Assembly: GCF_047511655.1 (NCBI RefSeq)
Contig: NC_133390.1
Span: 132,485,583-132,549,582 of the forward strand
Length of the DNA stretch: 64,000 bases
Source: Castor canadensis
Taxonomy: Eukaryota; Chordata; Mammalia; Rodentia; Castoridae
Direction: 5' to 3'
Part shown: piece by piece, positions 57,993-64,000 of the stretch
Numbering within the stretch: position 1 is the first letter of the stretch
Layout of the letters: each line of letters starts with the position of its first letter
Notes under the pieces: generated by a model
Databases searched by the model: none
The model's input: the letters and a program-made list of their open reading frames with translations, nothing else
Told to the model about the DNA's origin: nothing
Made by a program: the position numbers and the translations under genes

Positions 57993-60424
57993 TTGGAGAC
58001 AGTGAAACAGGAGCATCTTATTGAATTTTTTTCCTTCCTCCAAGATGATAAATTAGAATTAATGGGAGATCAACTTAAAGTTATGTGGAAAATCCACCTC
58101 TGTGAACATAAATTCTGGCAATCAGTCAATATTGAGCTCCCCTCTGAGCCTGCTCCTGTGCTGGTCGATAGTGACTCTGCTAGGAGTGGAGTAGCCACGT
58201 GGGGTGCCCCACAGTTATCACACACTGCAGTGTGGGTGTCAAAGCTGGAACAATGATTGGAAGAAGGCAGGCTCCAGAAGGGTGGCAGAGCATGGGGGTG
58301 GGCAGCCACCTGTGAACAGTGGGGGGCTGCAAGCCTATGTTTGCACTTAGGACTGTAACATCTGCCCTGACAGTGAGGCAAGGACATTCCAGGTCTGGAA
58401 GAATTTTGACCAGTGGGAGAAAGCTTCCAAACATGCCTCCTCACCAAGTGTTTATGAATATTTATAATGGCATTAAGCTTGCTGCAGGCCACCAACCACA
58501 TCATGTTCGCATTAAACACAATCCATTCATTGCTTCTGATTTTCTTGGGGAATGAAGACACAAATAACCCAGGACACGATGGGGAAGAGTATTCTGTACT
58601 GCAGAAGCTGACGGTAACTCTACAGACCAAAAAGAAAAGAGAAAACTTCACATAATCCATGGTAGAGCAGTGTTCACCAGGGCCTTCATAAATACCAGTT
58701 TCTTTCAAGTTTTGTTTTGACTTCTCACAAATTTATTCCAGAAGGAAGGAGAACACTGTGTCTGGAAGCCTGACTGGCTTTCCATAACCTTCACAGCACG
58801 AGGAGTCATGTCATGATCACTTGTGCCCTCTTTATCTTTAGATATGCACTAGATATCTGAAGGAAAAGAGCTTTCTGTTCACTTTCTCTGCGCACCCCCC
58901 AGCAGCCAAATTACCATCTCCAGCACAAGAGGGAACCTTCTTAGGTCTGGGGCAGTTTTGACAAAATCTCATAGAAATATTCAAAATCCCCTTTACTATT
59001 TCATAAACATACAAGGAGATGATAAATATTTGGGGTGAAGAATAGGTCAATTACCCTGACCTGATCATTAGATGTTGCATATGTGTACAGAAATGTCATG
59101 ACATATCCTATACTATGCACAGTTATTATGTGACAGTTAAAAATAAAAACATATTTCAAAAGAACATTTGCATCTACAAGCATCTACTAGTACTTCTTAA
59201 TCAATGGAAATTACCATTAATTAATAGGGTCAAGTTAAAAAAAAACCAAAGAGTTGTCAAGAAGATGCAGACTGTATATTTTCACTTGTGTTATAATTAA
59301 ATTAGGTGTTAAATCCAAGCAGGAAAGGATCCCACATGACCGGAAAGGCTTAAAATGAACCATACTCTATGCTACTCACTGCCCTCACCTCCCACCTCTT
59401 GCTAACAGTCCCCACCGAGACAGTTTCACACTTGGAAAATGGATAACTATTCCTATTTAGTCTGAGGACAGCTATGGAGGATAAGATCAGAGAGACATGT
59501 GTAGCTGGGCAGTAGTGACTCTGTTCAATTTTTGACAGTCCTGGTTGATGTAACTATAAATAATTTATGTTCTCACCAAAATTTGGGGTCCTTGGTTTCT
59601 GAAATCATCAACCTGCAAGTTGGCTATTTTTAAAAGTGTCACATGATTATGGTGTACACTATACCCACCTATGGTGATTTCGGTTCACACTAGCCATGAT
59701 CTGATTTCTCCATCACTCCAGCTGAGCTGTGGAAGATGCCTTGCTATGGTTTCCAGCATGAGCCCAGAACTATCAGGAATTCTATGAGCCTGCTTTCTAA
59801 TTTCTCTGTTTTTATTCAAAGCCACCTGCAGCACAGCCTCTTCCTTGACCTGATGTTTTCCTTGTACTTTGCACAAAGTGGAGGTGCATGTGGGAGTATT
59901 AATATTGCATCATCACCCTAGGTAGCAGTCACAGCCTGTGTATAAACCACAGAGATCCAAAAGTTTTGGAAACCTCTCTTACTTTACATCAGCAGCCAAG
60001 CTAGCTTATCTCCCAGACCTGAACCTTGCTGGATCTTGGTCATTGTTCTTTTCTTTATACAGTGTTTTTCCTCACTCTTAAAGCAGTTACCTTAGTTTTT
60101 GTCTCATATGAGCATCGTAGCTGGTTTCCAATATTGCTTGCCTTCTGAGACAGGAAACTTTGCAACCTGGGAACCATAGCATGGAGAACTCTTGCTTGCC
60201 AATGAACCAGATAGGACTGGTCCTGGACGACACTCAAGGGCTTCTAGAACCCAAGACCTCAGGAGCAAGGATGCTGCTTCAGCCATGTAAGAGATTATGT
60301 TGTCTGAAATTGAGAGGGACAGGCCTGCCCACTATATTTACCTGCCTGGCAAGCCACTCTGGAGTGGAAGGCTTCCTTAGATCAACTCTGCACTGTCTCT
60401 CTCTTTCCTGGGTCATTTCCAGCA
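57993..60424. other. Intronic sequence holding the longest open frame (minus, 58070-58708)
   Basis: The 212-codon minus-strand frame shows no recognised domain, signal peptide or family. It is cysteine/serine/histidine rich and overlaps shorter frames on both strands. 58900-59300 is AT-rich. No repeats were confidently recognised. Confidence 0.4.
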
Positions 60425-60795
60425 TGGGACCATGGTGAATCCTGCTGCCTGTGGTGGATACATGGGCTCACTTCTCTTGGGTAAATATCTAGGTGTGAAA
60501 GAGGGAGATGGAAGAAGTTTATAAGAAGACTCTAGTCCATTTTCCACCATGGCTGTAGCATGTTATGCTCTCACCAGCAGTGGGTGAACATTCCTGTCTG
60601 AGGCATCCCAGCACCTACTCGGTCTCTATTGTAATATTAACCATTTGGGTGGCTGTGCAGTGCATCCCGTGTGGTTTGCACTTGACCTTCCCTGAGAGAC
60701 CATGCTTCTGGATTTTTCCTATGCCTTCCTTTGTGAATTAACTATACAGGTGTGTGTCTTTTCTCATTGGGTTGCTGTGGGTGTCATCACCAGTG
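60425..60795 (-). mobile_element. Ancient L1 ORF2 3' region, antisense
   Basis: 'tctcttgggtaaatatctaggtgtgaaag...agtccattttccaccatggctgtagcatgttatgctctcaccagcagtgggtgaacattcctgtctgagg...attaaccatttgggtggctgtg' is the antisense of L1M ORF2 ('...cccaccagcaatgtatgagggttcc...'). Confidence 0.75.
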
Positions 60796-62553
60796 GTAGA
60801 ATCTCCTGTTTTCTAAAGGAAGCAACTCCATGCAGCCACACAGTTGGCCCATGCCTGTTTGGGTTTGGAACCCAACTTCTAACTCCAGGCACTTGTGCAG
60901 GGCCTCAAAGTACAAAAATATCCTAAGTGTCAGCACAGCACCTGTTGCAGAGGGATAGAGACACTGCCACTCTCCTGTGTCTCTAAGCAGTTCCATGTCT
61001 TCCTCCATTGCTGACATTTTCTCAGCTCCTCAATCTCATCTACCCTCCCTGCAATGGTGCTTTAAAATGGTTTTGCCAAACCTGCATTATGGATGTATCC
61101 ATTTCTCTTTGCTGGCAGTCTACTGTAGTTAGCCTTATAAATCATTTTTGGTTCAGATGCCTCAGTGCTTTATAAATATGTGGAGGGGCCCCAAATTCTG
61201 TGTATTCCCACAGTGCACATGGTAGACATCAAAGAGCTTCCTTTCCTTGGCATATTTATATGGCATTGACACAGCAAAGCTGTTGAATGGTAGAATGAGT
61301 GAATGTTGATACCTTTCTCTGTGATTTCTCATTTTCCTTTCCATCTTTTTCATTTCTCCTCTTCTGCCCTCCTCCTCTCTCTTTGATGTATTGTCATTTT
61401 AAAACTTGCCATCATGCTCTGAAAGGTGCTGATGTTAAAGTCTTAATTTTTTCAATTCTCTTGCCCAATATCTTCCACATAGTACCTTCTCTGTCCCAAG
61501 ACACTGCTGAGGGAGGCAGCAGGTACCATTCATGGAGTCCTGGGAGGATGCTTGTATTGCTCTTGGGGTGTTTTTCTGGAGTCAGTAGGAGCAAGTGTGT
61601 AGAGGCTGAGTCGGCCCCTGCTCCTGCCCTTGGCATGGCTCCTTCAACGCAGGCTGGAGTTGCTCTTCCTTGCTAGACATTCTACCTGCATCACCTCAGC
61701 TGCATGTTCACTGCTGTCACTCAATCACAGCTTTCACTCAGCTCAAATGGAACCATCTGTTTGGTGCTTCCATGGACAAGTGCAGTGTATCTGTGGTACA
61801 GCTTTGTGTGTTCCCTGGGGTCCTGCTCTGCAGCTGCATATTTGTCTTCTGAATCTCTGAATTCCAATGCAGTTCTATGAGGGGTGGCAGGGGCTTCCTT
61901 AACCTGATAGGACTTTATTTCTAAAGTGAATAATATTCCCATTTCTCTGCCCTGTGGACACTACCTCACTACTTGTCAACTGATGTCCCCAGTATTCTGA
62001 ACATGAGGCCAAAGCAGAGCAGGTGCTGTGCAAAGCTGCTCTGGAAATGTGGCCTTGGGCTTGTCAGTAAGGTCACCAGCCTCAGTTTCTCCATCCATAC
62101 AATGGATATGAAGTCCCTGTCTCAGGGGCTCTTGCCAGCTGGCTGGACACATGTGATCTCTAGGCAAGAGAGCACTCAGAGGCACAGGACAGGGGCTGCC
62201 TTTCTCACAAGGACCACCAAGCCCTCCAGATCACCATCTTCCTGCCATTTGGGATCTAAATCTTATACAAGCTGCTTGGGGCTTTGGATAGTGGACAAAC
62301 TCAGCTTGACTTCCTCCTGACAAGCTCTGTGGCATGGAGGCTGGCAAGCCCAGGCTGGTTCTCACTGCTGTCCCAGAGGGTCAAGGGAAGGTGTGGGAGT
62401 TGGCTTCAGATGGCTGTCAGAATCCTGGAGAAGCATGGGCAGCAGACTGAAGAGGGTGGTATAATAAGCCTCCTCCTTTGTACACTTAATATATGCTAAG
62501 ATAAAAGGAGGATGGAGTAGTGGGTGTGTTCTCTACAAGGATGGCTACCTTAC
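60796..62553. other. Intronic sequence; MIR-like fragment at 62025-62120
   Basis: 'gtggccttgggcttgtcagtaaggtcaccagcctcagtttctccatccatacaatggatatgaag' is MIR-like. Nothing else was recognised; the 125-codon frame at 61299-61676 has no domain. Confidence 0.45.
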
Positions 62554-62657
62554 TGCCACCCATACTTGGGCCTGCTGCCACCTACAGCTGTACCCTACTG
62601 CTAGTCAGATCTGTGCCCTGCTGCTACCCACACCTATAGCTGCTACTACCCACTCCT
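62554..62657 (+). repeat. Degenerate 22-23-bp minisatellite
   Basis: Units begin at 62554, 62576, 62599, 62622 and 62644 with TGCCACC, TGCCACC, TGCTAGT, TGCTACC and TACTACC, and end near CCTGC, CCTAC, CCTGC and GCTGC. Imperfect but regular spacing. Confidence 0.7.
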
Positions 62658-63659
62658 AAATGGCTGAGCTGTGCACTGTCCAGGTCTCTCTTGTCTCCAG
62701 TAAATAATCATGACCCTCTTTACTTGGAAATCTTTTCTTTTCTCTGCTGTGACACTGTAGGCCCTTGAGTGAGGCCACCCCACTGTCAGCCCCATCCCCT
62801 CACCCAAGCCCTTCAGGGGAGAGACAGCAGCACAGTTGGAAGGAATGGAGAGCTGAGCTACATGTATTACAGTCAGTTGGAGGCTGCAGAAAAGCATTTT
62901 GGTATAGAATTCCAAGTTTCTGGGCTCCCTGGTGTCCTTTCAGAAGAGTGAACTTAAGGCCATTCAGCCTCTGGCAGTGTCAGAAGGCTTCCCATGTGCC
63001 TTCCTGCAGCCAGTGCTAACTTTTCCTGTTTCTTCCCAGAGAATTTCTACCTAAGGAGGGGCCAGAGCCTGCTAAGGACACCCAGAGAGGAGTTGTGCTG
63101 ACATCTCACCAGTGCCCCCTCCCAACTTTCCTCTCTGATTTGTTTCCTTATTCCTGGCTGGGGACCATTCAGCTCTCATCTCAGAGTACCATAAGTGCAA
63201 TCGATCAAAAATGACTTCACATCCACTGCACACCCATGACACGAATAAAGGATTTAAAGATACTGTCACAGCCAAAAGAGCTTCTCTTCAACTTTTTGTG
63301 GCTGTCCTGCTGTCCAGTCCTGATGCTCTCTACCAGGCAGCTGTGAGCACTTGATTATGTACGGCCACATTTATAATGTTATAAAGAAACCTGCTCTCAA
63401 GGTGGTGTGAGGAGGGAAATAGTGCTCATTCTTTTAGGGTTCCTTCACCCCTCTTCTCAGAGACAGAAATGATGTCCTCAAAACAAGCTCATGAAAGTGT
63501 TTCCTATAGTTTGGAAGCAGAGTATTTTGTAGTTGAGAATTGATTGTTCACTAAAACTAAATTTAAACCAGTGTTAGTCCTAGAACTAAGGGAAGGATTC
63601 AGGGTTCCTGTATATTAAAAGATACACTAAGAAAAAAATGAAATAATCTTTTCTTTTTC
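62658..63659. other. Intronic sequence with a possible plus-strand terminal exon
   Basis: At 63014-63039 TGCTAAC and a T/C tract end in CCCAG. AATAAA follows at 63244-63249 and GT-rich text at about 63290-63312. This could be a transcript end antisense to SYNDIG1, or chance. No other feature was recognised. Confidence 0.3.
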
Positions 63660-63975
63660 CTGAATGGGGAGTTAAAACTTAGGACCTTGTGCTTGACAGG
63701 CAAGAGCTCCACCACTTCAGCCTTATCTCCAGCCCTTTTTGCTTTAGTTATTTTTTCAGATAGGGTCTTGCTTTTTCCCTGAGTCTGGCCTCAGACTATA
63801 ATCCTCCCACTAAAGCCTCCCACATAGCTGGGAACACAAACATGTAATACCATGTTCAGCCAACTTATTTTGTTGAGACGGGGGCTCTGGCTAACTTTTT
63901 GCCAGGCTGGCCTCAAACCATAATCCCCACTTTCTGTGTAGCTAAGATGACAGGTGTGAGCCACTGTACCTGGGC
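63660..63975 (-). mobile_element. Trimeric SINE (two 7SL-like units plus tRNA-like unit), antisense
   Basis: The parts are an antisense tRNA body (63660-63738: 'ttaggaccttgtgcttgacaggcaagagctccaccacttcag'), then 7SL-like unit 1 (63739-63862: 'agatagggtcttgc...catagctgggaacacaaac'), then 7SL-like unit 2 (63863-63975: 'gagacgggggctctggctaactttttgccaggctggcctcaaacc...gtagctaagatgacaggtgtgagccac'). Some of the tail may extend past the window's annotated end. Confidence 0.85.
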
Positions 63976-64000
63976 CTAAGAGCGATTCTTAAGTGTAGGT

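Noticed and set aside
30748-64000. Upstream SYNDIG1 exon with the first CD225 hydrophobic segment
   Set aside because: Scanned by eye on the minus strand for the expected FWPLG-type coding sequence; not found, so it is taken to lie outside the window.

Overview
The window is mammalian nuclear DNA, almost certainly from a rodent. It contains vertebrate interspersed repeats at every age: MIR and L2 relics, hAT/MER5 and Tigger DNA transposons, ancient L1M, MaLR-type LTRs, younger L1 3' ends, tRNA-derived SINEs, and dimeric or trimeric 7SL/tRNA SINEs. The dimeric and trimeric SINEs, together with the C-rich/G-rich L1 3' tails, fit a beaver-like (castorimorph) rodent. That lineage call is inference from recalled repeat style, not from a search. 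There are no bacterial-type operons, CRISPR arrays, rRNA genes or functional tRNA genes.

Only one protein-coding segment is supported. It is the last coding exon of SYNDIG1 (synapse differentiation-inducing 1, TMEM90B) on the minus strand at 30589-30747. It ends in YLSKNNHL and a TGA stop and is preceded by a strong 3' splice site. Sequence at lower coordinates is therefore the 3'UTR and the downstream intergenic region. Sequence above 30747 is most simply the last SYNDIG1 intron; the upstream CD225-type exon was not found in the window. Nearly all other open frames are short, unconserved-looking chance frames or lie inside repeats.

Layout. 1-29.3 kb: downstream intergenic DNA with a near-complete but internally deleted Tigger element (5774-6412), a CA microsatellite, two inverted L1 3' ends (11640-12345 and 13477-13940) with a perfect 16-bp hairpin between them, an L1M relic split by an ID SINE, a MaLR-type LTR and several MIRs. 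29.3-30.75 kb: SYNDIG1 3'UTR candidate and terminal exon. 30.75-64 kb: putative intron with a POU/homeodomain-site cluster (32.5 kb), a degenerate LTR (33.0 kb), a polypyrimidine tract (36.6 kb), a second Tigger-type element (38.4 kb), LTR, L1 and L2 relics (38.9-47.9 kb), trimeric SINEs (47.9 and 63.7 kb), two small minisatellites (52.8 and 62.6 kb) and a speculative plus-strand terminal exon (63.0 kb).

I found no convincing new biological system. The most checkable observations are the inverted L1 pair, the Tigger element with its frameshifted transposase remnant, the TAAT/octamer clusters, and the trimeric SINE architecture seen twice.
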